Origin: a virus
Direction: 5' to 3' (one strand)
Length of the DNA stretch: 25,226 bases
Virus record (IMG/VR): IMGVR_UViG_3300037325_000529
Span: 1-25,226 of that record
A program made the position numbers and the translations under genes. The notes below the pieces were generated by a model. It saw nothing but the letters and a program-made list of their open reading frames with translations. It did not search any database and was not told where the DNA came from. This document shows, piece after piece, positions 1-6,319 of the stretch (the stretch's first letter is position 1; the number at the start of each line of letters is the position of its first letter).

Positions 1-1017
1 ATGTCCTTCCGTTTCTGGCGCCGTATCCGCATTGCTACCGGGGTCACGCTGAACCTGTCGAAGTCGACGGCGTCGCTGTCCTTCGGCCCGCGCGGCGCGA
101 AATACACCGTCAGCCCGCGCGGCAACCGTGTCACGGCGGGACTGCCGGGCACCGGCCTGTTCTACACCGTGCACGAGCCGCGTCGTGCGTCAGCCGCCAA
201 TGCGCCCCAGGTCGCCCAGCGCGATCGGCTCAACCTCGGCTTCTTCCAGCGGCTGTTCACACCGGCGGACGAGCGCGCGCTCGTCGATGGCTTGAAGGCA
301 CTGAATGCGGGCGACGAGGGAGCGGCGCTTGCGGAATTCGAGAAGTCGGCAGACCTGCCCGATGCCGCCTGGATGGCGGGCATGCTCCGTCTGCGGCGCG
401 AAGAGTTCGGGCCTGCGCGGCGCCATCTGGAGGCCGCGCTGGGCGGGCTCGACCGGCTGGGTGGCCTGCTGGAGAAATACGAGATCGCCGCGCAGGTCAC
501 CTTTCCGGTGACGCCTGAGGTCGATGCCCATGCCCGCCCCTGCGAGCGGGGGACAAGGCTGGCGCTGGTCGAGATCGCGCAGTTTGAGGGGGACCGCGCA
601 GCGGCGATGCGCCATGTCGAGCAGCTGCTGGCGATCGAACCGGACGATCCGGTAGTGCTGCTGTCCTTCGCAGAATTCACCCTCGAGGGCGATGCGGACC
701 GCGCGCAGCTGGAAAGGGTCGTCGCCCTGACCACCAGCATCATGAATGAGACGCCGGTCGAGACGGTGCTGCTGCTCTACCGCGGCCGTGCGCTCGCCCG
801 GCTGGGGCTGGCGGACGCGGCCATCGACGTGTTCACGCTGGCGCTCCGCCGGCGCAAGGACCGCGCCGAGACCCTTCTGCGCCAGCTGCGCTACGAGCGC
901 GCGGTGCTCTACAATCAGGTCGGGCGCAAGGCGCAGGCGCGGCGCGAGCTGGAACGCGTCTATGCCGAGGATCCGGGGTTTGAGGATGTGCGCGAACGGC
1001 TGGGGTTGGGGGAATGA
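1..1017 (+). CDS. DUF4236 domain protein with TPR-like repeats
   Basis: The 338-aa product begins with a compact basic, beta-rich module (about residues 1-58) containing 'LNLSKS', 'SFGPRGAKYTVSPRG' and 'GLPGTGLFYT'. This is the hallmark pattern of the DUF4236 domain, and it fixes the ATG at base 1 as the true start. The rest is helical and alanine/leucine-rich, with TPR-like units such as 'ALNAGDEGAALAEFEKSA', 'ARLGLADAAIDVFTLALRRR' and 'YNQVGRKAQARRELERVYAEDPG', so it is probably a protein-protein interaction scaffold. There is no signal peptide or membrane segment. The gene overlaps the next one by 4 nt (ATGA), so the two probably form an operon. It lies on the opposite strand to the phage late genes and may be host chromosome or cargo. 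The molecular function of DUF4236 proteins is unknown. Confidence 0.8.
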   Translation: MSFRFWRRIRIATGVTLNLSKSTASLSFGPRGAKYTVSPRGNRVTAGLPGTGLFYTVHEPRRASAANAPQVAQRDRLNLGFFQRLFTPADERALVDGLKALNAGDEGAALAEFEKSADLPDAAWMAGMLRLRREEFGPARRHLEAALGGLDRLGGLLEKYEIAAQVTFPVTPEVDAHARPCERGTRLALVEIAQFEGDRAAAMRHVEQLLAIEPDDPVVLLSFAEFTLEGDADRAQLERVVALTTSIMNETPVETVLLLYRGRALARLGLADAAIDVFTLALRRRKDRAETLLRQLRYERAVLYNQVGRKAQARRELERVYAEDPGFEDVRERLGLGE

Positions 1018-1379
1018 CCGACACGGGTGATCATCCGACCGCGTTGGCGGCCGAGGTGCGGGCGCTGCTGTCGCGCCACTCACTGGCTGACCTCTTCCTG
1101 ACCTATCAGTCGGTGGCCGCGGCACTCGGCCTGACGCCGCCCGGTACGATCCAGCGCGTCGCCGCAGCGCTCGAGGAGACGATGCGCGAGGATGTGGCCG
1201 CATGCCGCCCGATGATCGCCGCGCTGGTGATCAGCCGCGCGGGCGACATGCCCCGGCGGGGCTTCTTCGATCTCGCGGTTGCGCTGGGCCGTTTTCCGAA
1301 GGATCCCCACCTGCACCGCGCGGCCTGGCAGGCCGAATGCGCGGCGGTCTTCGGGACGCAGGCTGACGCTTCCTCCTGA
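1014..1379 (+). CDS. Hypothetical protein coupled to the DUF4236/TPR gene
   Basis: The 121-aa product is mostly alpha-helical, with no membrane segment and no motif I recognise. Its start ATG overlaps the stop of the upstream gene (ATGA), which supports translation as a coupled pair. The middle section 'DLFLTYQSVAAALGLTPPGTIQRVAAALEETMRED' could form a helix-turn-helix-like fold, but this is only an impression. The gene ends 16 bp from the convergent stop of the first minus-strand gene, so the strand switch between possible host DNA and the phage cluster lies at about 1380-1395. The function is unknown. Confidence 0.65.
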   Translation: MTDTGDHPTALAAEVRALLSRHSLADLFLTYQSVAAALGLTPPGTIQRVAAALEETMREDVAACRPMIAALVISRAGDMPRRGFFDLAVALGRFPKDPHLHRAAWQAECAAVFGTQADASS

Positions 1380-1395
1380 CGCGGATCGGCTCGGA

Positions 1396-1596
1396 TCACC
1401 TTATCTCGAACCAGCGCATGGCGGTCCGCAGCAGATGATCGTAATCGCCCGCCATGGCCTCGTCCATGAATGCGGCAATATCGTCTTCGGGTAGCCCAGC
1501 GACCCGGGCTGCCTCTTGGCTGCGACCGAGGACGGCGAAGGCGTTGCCGTCCTGGCCGGTCAGTGTGACGGTGATGTCGGGGTATTTCGGGGTCAT
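1396..1596 (-). CDS. Small hypothetical protein at the end of the late cluster
   Basis: The 66-aa acidic protein has a start, 'MTPKYPDITVTLTGQDGNAF', that reads like a genuine small domain. The C-terminal part is helical ('DDIAAFMDEAMAGDYDHLLRTAMRWFEIR'). A GGAA sequence lies about 10 nt upstream of the ATG. I recall similar short proteins in Rhodobacterales genomes but cannot assign a function. It is separated by 155 bp from the preceding gene, so it may be transcribed on its own as a moron-type gene. It has no membrane segment. Confidence 0.6.
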   Translation of the reverse strand: MTPKYPDITVTLTGQDGNAFAVLGRSQEAARVAGLPEDDIAAFMDEAMAGDYDHLLRTAMRWFEIR

Positions 1597-1696
1597 CGGG
1601 GGCGGTTCCTTGGACAGGTCGCAGCGACATCAGGCGTGACCCGCACGCATAGTCAAGTTGAATGTCGAAGGGGCTTGTGCGGGTTTGATTCCGGGC

Positions 1697-1714
1697 ACCT
1701 GCCTGAGGGCAGGT
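1697..1714. other. Short perfect inverted repeat in an intergenic gap
   Basis: The arms ACCTGCC and GGCAGGT are perfect 7-bp complements around a TGAG loop. The element lies in the 155-bp gap between the 121-aa and 66-aa minus-strand genes. No T-run follows it on either strand, so it is not a clear intrinsic terminator. It could be an RNA hairpin or a protein site. Confidence 0.4.
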
Positions 1715-1751
1715 CTACGCGCGCACCCTTCGTGATCCTTACTTCGCAGCA

Positions 1752-2117
1752 TCACTCCGCGCCGCGGCTGATCATCCTCGGATCGATTTCTGGCTCATCC
1801 CATTTCGTCGCAACGCTTATCCAGCGTTCGACGGTCGCCGTCAGCTTGGGATCGTCAGCCTCGAGATGGAACGTGTAGAGGCGGTTGACGATCTCCTGCA
1901 TCAGCTCGCACATTTCTGTCTCGTCGATGCGGGAGACTTCGGGCCAGGGAATGCGTCGACCATCGGCATCGTGGACAAAGACGTCCGAATAGTCGCCTGT
2001 CCTCGCGACAGGGGTCAGTCCGGAATGCAGCGTTTCCAGCTGCGTGTTGCGCACGCAGAGCATGCCCATGATCCTGGCCAGATTCGCTGCGATGCGCTTT
2101 TCGTCGTCTTTGTTCAT
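1752..2117 (-). CDS. Hypothetical protein, possible moron
   Basis: The 121-aa protein has a helical N-terminus ('KRIAANLARIMGMLCVRNTQLETLHSG'), a short beta section ('DYSDVFVHDADGRRIPWPEVSRI') and a helical C-terminus ('EMCELMQEIVNRLYTFHLEADD'). There is no signal peptide, transmembrane segment or catalytic motif that I recognise. Its composition matches the neighbouring genes and the reading frame is intact. The ribosome binding site is weak. It follows the spanin genes, where temperate phages often carry accessory genes. The function is unknown. Confidence 0.6.
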   Translation of the reverse strand: MNKDDEKRIAANLARIMGMLCVRNTQLETLHSGLTPVARTGDYSDVFVHDADGRRIPWPEVSRIDETEMCELMQEIVNRLYTFHLEADDPKLTATVERWISVATKWDEPEIDPRMISRGAE

Positions 2118-2174
2118 GGCCTGAGAATATGCGCATCATGGCGGCCACGCCACGATTCAGATGGCGCGCAAAAA

Positions 2175-2429
2175 TTACTGTCTCGCACAGACCCGCGCCT
2201 GGTCGCGCAGGACGGCATAATCGGCGAGCCAGGCCATGATCAGCGCCCCCTCGGGCAGCGCTGCGACGTCCTCGACCATGCGGACCTCTTCGGCCCGGCT
2301 ATACTCTACCACCGGTGGGCATGCGCCATGCGGCGCGTCAAAACTCACCCCTGCGCAGGCGGTCAAGAAGATCGTCACGGCTGCGAGGGCGGCGGCTTGC
2401 GGCGTCCAGCATCTGGCGGTGGATGGCAT
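2175..2429 (-). CDS. Rz1: Rz1-like outer-membrane spanin lipoprotein
   Basis: The 84-aa product has an N-terminal hydrophobic segment (about residues 11-24) ending in the lipobox L-T-A-C with Cys25, so it should be cleaved and lipidated and the mature protein (about 60 aa) anchored in the outer membrane. The gene starts inside the upstream Rz-like gene in a different frame and overlaps it by 92 bp, the classic Rz/Rz1 arrangement. In the known spanin mechanism the lipoprotein binds the inner-membrane Rz partner, and together they disrupt the outer membrane after the endolysin has cut peptidoglycan. Assignment rests on position, overlap and lipobox, because spanin sequences diverge strongly. 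Two further cysteines are present (residues 37 and 81). Confidence 0.8.
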   Translation of the reverse strand: MPSTARCWTPQAAALAAVTIFLTACAGVSFDAPHGACPPVVEYSRAEEVRMVEDVAALPEGALIMAWLADYAVLRDQARVCARQ

Positions 2430-2598
2430 TGGTGCGCTCCAAGTTGTTTAGCCGTTCGGCGGCGCGGCTAGCGCGCTCGGCCTGACGGCGAAGGTTGAGG
2501 ATGAACAGGGCAACAGCCAGCACGAATAGGCTGAGCGGTGCCACGCGCCGAGCCCATGCTCGGCCAAGGATGCCGGTGGTCAAACCGCCCCACATCAT
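2338..2598 (-). CDS. Rz: Rz-like inner-membrane spanin
   Basis: With the ATG at 2598 the product is 86 aa and its start overlaps the endolysin stop by 4 nt (ATGA), so I prefer this over the upstream in-frame ATGs. It has one transmembrane segment (about residues 20-37, 'APLSLFVLAVALFILNL'), followed by a charged helical stretch of coiled-coil type ('RQAERASRAAERLNNLERTNAIHRQMLDAA'). This is the i-spanin topology: an N-terminal anchor and a periplasmic coiled coil that contacts the Rz1 lipoprotein. The overlapping lipoprotein gene in another frame makes the assignment firm despite the short length. Confidence 0.78.
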   Translation of the reverse strand: MMWGGLTTGILGRAWARRVAPLSLFVLAVALFILNLRRQAERASRAAERLNNLERTNAIHRQMLDAASRRPRSRDDLLDRLRRGEF

Positions 2599-3275
2599 CG
2601 TGCCCATTTCTTCCAATCATCGACCCGCGCCCAGACCGCCACTGCGATGCCGCCCAGCGCCAACGCAATGAAAAGCCAGCGCAGGGTGTCCAAATGCGGC
2701 ACCAGCGGCAGAATGGCACCCTGCGCTTCAGTCAATATTTCCTGCGCCACCTCAACCCCGGCGGCACCAACCGTGGCCACCCCGGCTGCGCCAGTGCCTT
2801 TCAGCGTGCGGCTTTTTGCCAGGACCTCCCGCGCAGGTGGCACCTCAGTGGCAAAGGATACTGCACGGACGGGAAACGGTTCACCCCACGCGCGGACTGG
2901 GCCCAGATCGATGTGCATGAAGCCAGAGCGCGGATAAGTGCCAAAACCGAGGAAACCCACATCCCGCGCAGCCGTCTCAAACGCCACCGGGTCATGGTTG
3001 GCCATAGCGATATCAAAAGCCGTGGCATCCATATGCTTCGAGCGCGGCGCACCGCCGACAGCACGATTGTGTTCCAGACTACGATAGGCCGATCGCAAGA
3101 TCAGCGGCTTGCCCAGCCGGTTGCGTAGCTCCTGCAGCTTGTCCATTGCAGCAGGTTGCAGCTTCAGCTGACCGGTGCCGCGGCAGGCGATCTCAGCCGG
3201 GCTGAAGTTGGGCCAGCGCCATAGAGTATCGGGGACGTCGCGAAAATGACGGAAAGTGCGGATGGGTTCAGACAT
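2595..3275 (-). CDS. M15-family peptidase, phage endolysin with C-terminal membrane segment
   Basis: With the ATG at 3275 the product is 226 aa. I chose this start because a GGAG lies 5-10 nt upstream; another in-frame ATG at 3287 would add four residues. Residues about 20-125 match the peptidase M15 (M15_3) family: 'RSAYRSLEHNRAVGGAPRSK' followed by zinc ligands His81 and Asp88 ('HMDATAFD') and His121 ('FMHIDLG'). Members cleave peptide cross-links in peptidoglycan. The C-terminal part has a glycine/alanine-rich linker and one strong transmembrane helix (about residues 197-216) ending in basic residues 'DDWKKWAR'. This anchored layout differs from the N-terminal SAR signal of many endolysins. 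The gene sits directly before the spanins, as expected for a lysis cassette. Confidence 0.85.
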   Translation of the reverse strand: MSEPIRTFRHFRDVPDTLWRWPNFSPAEIACRGTGQLKLQPAAMDKLQELRNRLGKPLILRSAYRSLEHNRAVGGAPRSKHMDATAFDIAMANHDPVAFETAARDVGFLGFGTYPRSGFMHIDLGPVRAWGEPFPVRAVSFATEVPPAREVLAKSRTLKGTGAAGVATVGAAGVEVAQEILTEAQGAILPLVPHLDTLRWLFIALALGGIAVAVWARVDDWKKWAR

Positions 3276-3418
3276 CGTGGTCTCCATAGAAGTTGGGAAT
3301 GAAAGGGAATGACCCGCCGTCCGGAAGGCAGCAGGAGATTTAGGCAGGAGTGCTTGAAACATTGGATAAGGGGTGCGGTTTGCTGCCGGGTATCAGCGGC
3401 GCGCAGTAGCGAGGGATT

Positions 3419-3709
3419 TCAGCTGCCCAAGCCAAAGACCTTCAGCTTCATCGCAATCCCGGCGAGTAGTGCCAGGATCACGCCGGTGGTGATGATATGT
3501 ACGGTGGTCTGCACGGCGGTGCGGCGCACAAAGCGGATCGAGGCCAGCAGGCTGCGCAAATCACGGATGTCGAGCGCGGCCTCACTGCCATCGAGCCCGA
3601 CATCGGCCAGCGCACGTTTAGCGCCCTCCTTTGCCGCGCGCGCCAACAGTTCTTCGAACTCGGCGTCTGGCATGCGGACATGGCCCTGGCCGGAGCGACG
3701 CGGGCTCAT
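3419..3709 (-). CDS. DUF6127-type small membrane protein, holin candidate
   Basis: The 96-aa product has a charged helical N-terminal half ('MPDAEFEELLARAAKEGAKRAL', 'DIRDLRSLLASIRFVRRTA') and one C-terminal transmembrane segment (about residues 72-92, 'ITTGVILALLAGIAMKLKVF'). I recall this pattern from the DUF6127 family of Rhodobacterales prophages. Its start overlaps the stop of the preceding tail gene (ATGA). It precedes the endolysin gene and is the only small membrane protein before it, so it is a reasonable holin or holin-accessory candidate. With a single helix near the C-terminus it does not match any classical holin class that I can name. The role is inferred from position. Confidence 0.7.
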   Translation of the reverse strand: MSPRRSGQGHVRMPDAEFEELLARAAKEGAKRALADVGLDGSEAALDIRDLRSLLASIRFVRRTAVQTTVHIITTGVILALLAGIAMKLKVFGLGS

Positions 3710-4704
3710 GCGGACAGGATCCCGACCTCGGTGGGCAGTGTCAGGTCGCTCCAGGGCGTCGCATCGACCGGGTTTACGGCCCAGCTTGAGTAAGCTGAAC
3801 TGGGGGCCAGGATTGGCACCGTCGTTGGTGGGGCGTCATAGTTCACGCCGCTGATGCGAAGGAACCCGGTGATGGCGTCGGGCCCATCGTTTCCCGCTTG
3901 CGCAATCTGTTTGAGGTGTACGCCCGCGATAGCCGATACCGATGCAGGGCCCGTCGGGCCGGTCAGTGAGAAGGACATGCGCTGGCCTGCCGCTGTGCTC
4001 GCCACACGGGTGGCAATATCGTTATCCTTGAGCGCGTCGATGCTGCCAGTCATCTGGTTGAAACTGGCGATGGCGTTGGGGCTGCGCCGCACGAAGCGCC
4101 GTCCAATTGTCGAAACTCCGTCCAGGACCGCAATGTGAGCATAGTACCAGGTACGGGTGCTGCTTGTGCCATGCAGGCCGACATTTACAAACACGACCTG
4201 AACTGGCTTGCCCTTGCCACCTGTGTTCACCGCCGTGGCCGCGCTCTGCAGCACGCCATCAACGTAGAACTCGATGGTGATGTTGGCCCCCACCGCCAAA
4301 CGCACATCGACCCATTGCGTCTGGCCGTTAGCTGCTGTGTAGCTGGAGCTGCCCTGCACCGTAGTGTCGCCCAAGGCCTCCGCGTGGTAGCGATTGGTGC
4401 TGGTGAGTGGTCGGATCTGCGCAATCTTGACGTTGTCGGCGTCGTAGAATTCCAGAAACCCGGCATTGCTTTGGGTAATGCTTTCAGAATCGCTGTTGGG
4501 CGGCACGTATCGAAACCCGAGCCACATATCACCCGTAGGCGCCGGACATCCGATAGCGAAGGGGCTAGCCAATGTCCGGCTGCCGTTAAAGCGGAGGCCG
4601 TTGATGTCAAGCGTGTCGTCAAAACCTGCCGCGACGGTGCTCAGAAGCCCTGAGATGCCGGAAATATCGGTGGGCTGATGGCCCAGATGGAGAACGTAAC
4701 TCAT
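3706..4704 (-). CDS. Tail-tip protein with concanavalin A/LamG-like fold
   Basis: The 332-aa product starts at the ATG at 4704, which overlaps the upstream stop as ATGA; a longer in-frame extension upstream is shadow sequence. Residues about 20-200 look like a beta-sandwich lectin-type domain: 'LDINGLRFNGSRTL', 'DMWLGFRYVPP', 'QWVDVRLAVGANITIEFYVDGVLQ' and 'VQVVFVNVGLHG...TWYYAHIAVLDG', a strand order typical of LamG/concanavalin A-like domains that bind glycans. The C-terminal part ('FNQMTGSIDALKDNDIATRVAS') may be a trimerisation or second carbohydrate module. It sits last in the tail group, directly before lysis, which is typical of receptor-binding proteins. The specific ligand cannot be read from the sequence. 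Confidence 0.65.
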   Translation of the reverse strand: MSYVLHLGHQPTDISGISGLLSTVAAGFDDTLDINGLRFNGSRTLASPFAIGCPAPTGDMWLGFRYVPPNSDSESITQSNAGFLEFYDADNVKIAQIRPLTSTNRYHAEALGDTTVQGSSSYTAANGQTQWVDVRLAVGANITIEFYVDGVLQSAATAVNTGGKGKPVQVVFVNVGLHGTSSTRTWYYAHIAVLDGVSTIGRRFVRRSPNAIASFNQMTGSIDALKDNDIATRVASTAAGQRMSFSLTGPTGPASVSAIAGVHLKQIAQAGNDGPDAITGFLRISGVNYDAPPTTVPILAPSSAYSSWAVNPVDATPWSDLTLPTEVGILSA

Positions 4705-5570
4705 GGCAATTCCACTTCGATGTAGAGGGAGGTCTGGGCGGCGGTGAGGCCTGTCCCGCCACCGTGATCGAGAAACAACGACGCAGTGGCCGCGGTGAGG
4801 CGTGTTCCGCCCCCGAGGACGAGCCACGCTTCGAATTCACCAACACTGAGGTGCTTGTCCCACCCGAACTCGATGAAGGTCTGGGCCTCAAAGATGCGAA
4901 GGTCGGGTTCTTCAAAGCCCAAGGCTTGCACCGTTGGTGGGACTGGATAGCTGAACTGTGACGGTTGGGATCGCAATGTGCCGCCTTCACCAGGATTGCG
5001 GCCTTGGACTTGCGGATAGAAGGCAGCGCTGCCACCGGCGGTCCAAGTTGGGGGCCCGCTCACCGGATCGTCTCGCCAGATGCCATTCTTGCCGATCCAG
5101 AGACTGGCGGCGGCAGGATCAAGCACAAACATCAGCACATCGCCTGCGCCGTAGGGTGGCAGGCCGGTAAGGCGCTGGGATGCGGTGGAGGTGTCAGACG
5201 ACCAGAGTGAGCCATTGCCACGCCAGCCGATCGAGCCCAGAGTGATCGGGTTGTTGCCACTGTCGAATTCTTCACGCTGCGCGGCCGACACAGGGCCGAT
5301 GTAGCCATCGAAACTTGCAGCGCCACTTGCGGCGCAGAGCACCTCCCAATAGCGTCGCCCATCCGAGGGCAGGATCGCCTTCTCACTGGGCACCCAGCGG
5401 CGGTAATCGCTTCCGCCCGAGCTGTTGATGGCGGTCTGGTTCCCGTCGGAGAGCGTGTAGCCAGCCGGGGTGCGTGTGGCGTCAAGTTCCCAGACAGAGC
5501 CGATATCAACCGGCGGCGCTGTATCGCCGCCTTGCGCCAAGATCGCAGCGCGCATCATGAACAGGCTCAC
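4701..5570 (-). CDS. Tail protein with SPRY-like domain and C-terminal tandem repeat
   Basis: The start is a GTG at 5570 that overlaps the preceding stop (GTGA) and gives 289 aa; an internal ATG pair at 5558 and 5555 is an alternative. Residues about 60-200 carry a SPRY/B30.2-like signature: 'RRYWEVLCA', 'DGYIGPVSA', 'GSIGWRGNGSLW', 'GAGDVLMFVLDPAAASLWIGKNGIW', then a hydrophobic strand. SPRY domains are beta-sandwich binding modules. The last 40 residues contain two near-identical units, 'GGGTRLTAATASLFL' and 'GGGTGLTAAQTSLYI', a recent internal duplication. The gene lies between DUF2793 and lectin-like genes and is translationally coupled to both. It is probably a tail-tip or fibre component that contacts the host surface; the exact role is inferred. 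Confidence 0.65.
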   Translation of the reverse strand: MSLFMMRAAILAQGGDTAPPVDIGSVWELDATRTPAGYTLSDGNQTAINSSGGSDYRRWVPSEKAILPSDGRRYWEVLCAASGAASFDGYIGPVSAAQREEFDSGNNPITLGSIGWRGNGSLWSSDTSTASQRLTGLPPYGAGDVLMFVLDPAAASLWIGKNGIWRDDPVSGPPTWTAGGSAAFYPQVQGRNPGEGGTLRSQPSQFSYPVPPTVQALGFEEPDLRIFEAQTFIEFGWDKHLSVGEFEAWLVLGGGTRLTAATASLFLDHGGGTGLTAAQTSLYIEVELP

Positions 5571-6244
5571 GTTACGGCCCCCGCCAGCGCGCCCTGGATG
5601 ACCCAGGCATCCGCCCCGCGCTTCACGAGTGCTGCGCCCGACCATTGGCCATCGAGCGCGACTGCGCCGCCGGTCACGCCATTGAGCGAGACGCCCGGTC
5701 CTGCTGCGACCGTCGCGACTCCGGCGCCGACCTGCGTGACATTGATCAGTGTGCCGATCTCGAAGAGCACCGAGGCCTCGGGCGGGATTGTCACGATGAC
5801 GGCCGAAGAGCCTGTTGTCTCGAGAATTCTTCCCAGATCGACAGCTTCCAGCGTGTGGCTGGTGGCCGTCAACGTCCGGATGCGCACCACACCGGGACGC
5901 GGCACCTCGACCCATGCCCCTGCAGTGAAACGCACATGCTGCCCCTCGTCGGCGATCCAGACCTGCCAGCCCTCCTCAGGGGGCAGGTAGACCCATGCGG
6001 CCGCCCCGGCTGGCGACTCGTCCCACAGAGCCAGTGCATTGGCATTGGCACCCGCCAAGGCGGGCACAATGGAGATCTGACCCTCGGTGCCGGTCGCTGG
6101 CAGGACGGCGGTCCGCGATGTGGCACGCACCTGAACCAGTGCCGAGAGGCGACGCAGGTCTTCGCTGAGACTGGTGCCCCAGTTGCGCTGGCCGGGGTCA
6201 TAGAAGGCGCGCAGCCCCAGTCCCGGCATGATCCGTTCGGGCAT
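5567..6244 (-). CDS. DUF2793-domain tail protein
   Basis: The 225-aa product contains 'LVQVRATSRTAVLPATG', 'ALALWDESPAGAAAWVYLPPEEGWQVWIADEGQHVRFTAGAWVEV', which matches the DUF2793 pattern often found in tail-fibre-like proteins of Rhodobacterales prophages. The N-terminus ('GLRAFYDPGQRNWGTSLSEDLRRL') differs from the usual DUF2793 start and may dock on the hub. The C-terminal half is beta-rich with valine/glycine repeats ('GVATVAAGPGVSLNGVTGG', 'AALVKRGADAWVIQGALAG'), typical of fibre or baseplate decoration domains. The gene begins 75 bp after the hub gene, one of the larger gaps in an otherwise tightly packed tail-tip run. Confidence 0.7.
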   Translation of the reverse strand: MPERIMPGLGLRAFYDPGQRNWGTSLSEDLRRLSALVQVRATSRTAVLPATGTEGQISIVPALAGANANALALWDESPAGAAAWVYLPPEEGWQVWIADEGQHVRFTAGAWVEVPRPGVVRIRTLTATSHTLEAVDLGRILETTGSSAVIVTIPPEASVLFEIGTLINVTQVGAGVATVAAGPGVSLNGVTGGAVALDGQWSGAALVKRGADAWVIQGALAGAVT

Positions 6245-6319
6245 GCTTGGTCTCGCTTGTCGTTGTGAAGGTGGTGGTGATGCTGGCGCTCGCGATAGCG
6301 TCGAGCCGAATGGCGTCGA

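Noticed and set aside
190-1203. 337-aa minus-strand open frame opposite the DUF4236/TPR gene
   Set aside because: It is antisense to two well-supported plus-strand genes, rich in Arg/Pro/Ala as expected for a GC-rich shadow frame, and shows no domain.
1628-1656. Minus-strand TTGACT with a -10-like CTGATG before the 66-aa gene
   Set aside because: The -10 match is poor and the spacing was chosen by eye; not enough for a promoter call.
1674-1697. tRNA T-arm-like string near GGGTTTGATTCC
   Set aside because: The flanking bases do not form a proper T stem, and no acceptor, D or anticodon arms are found around it.
4705-4827. Upstream extension of the concanavalin-like tail gene
   Set aside because: The extra residues are Arg/His-rich shadow sequence within the preceding gene; ATG 4704 is coupled as ATGA.
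6245-6319. Possible broken gene in the 75-bp gap between hub and DUF2793 genes
   Set aside because: No frame gives a convincing continuation or start; it looks like plain spacer.
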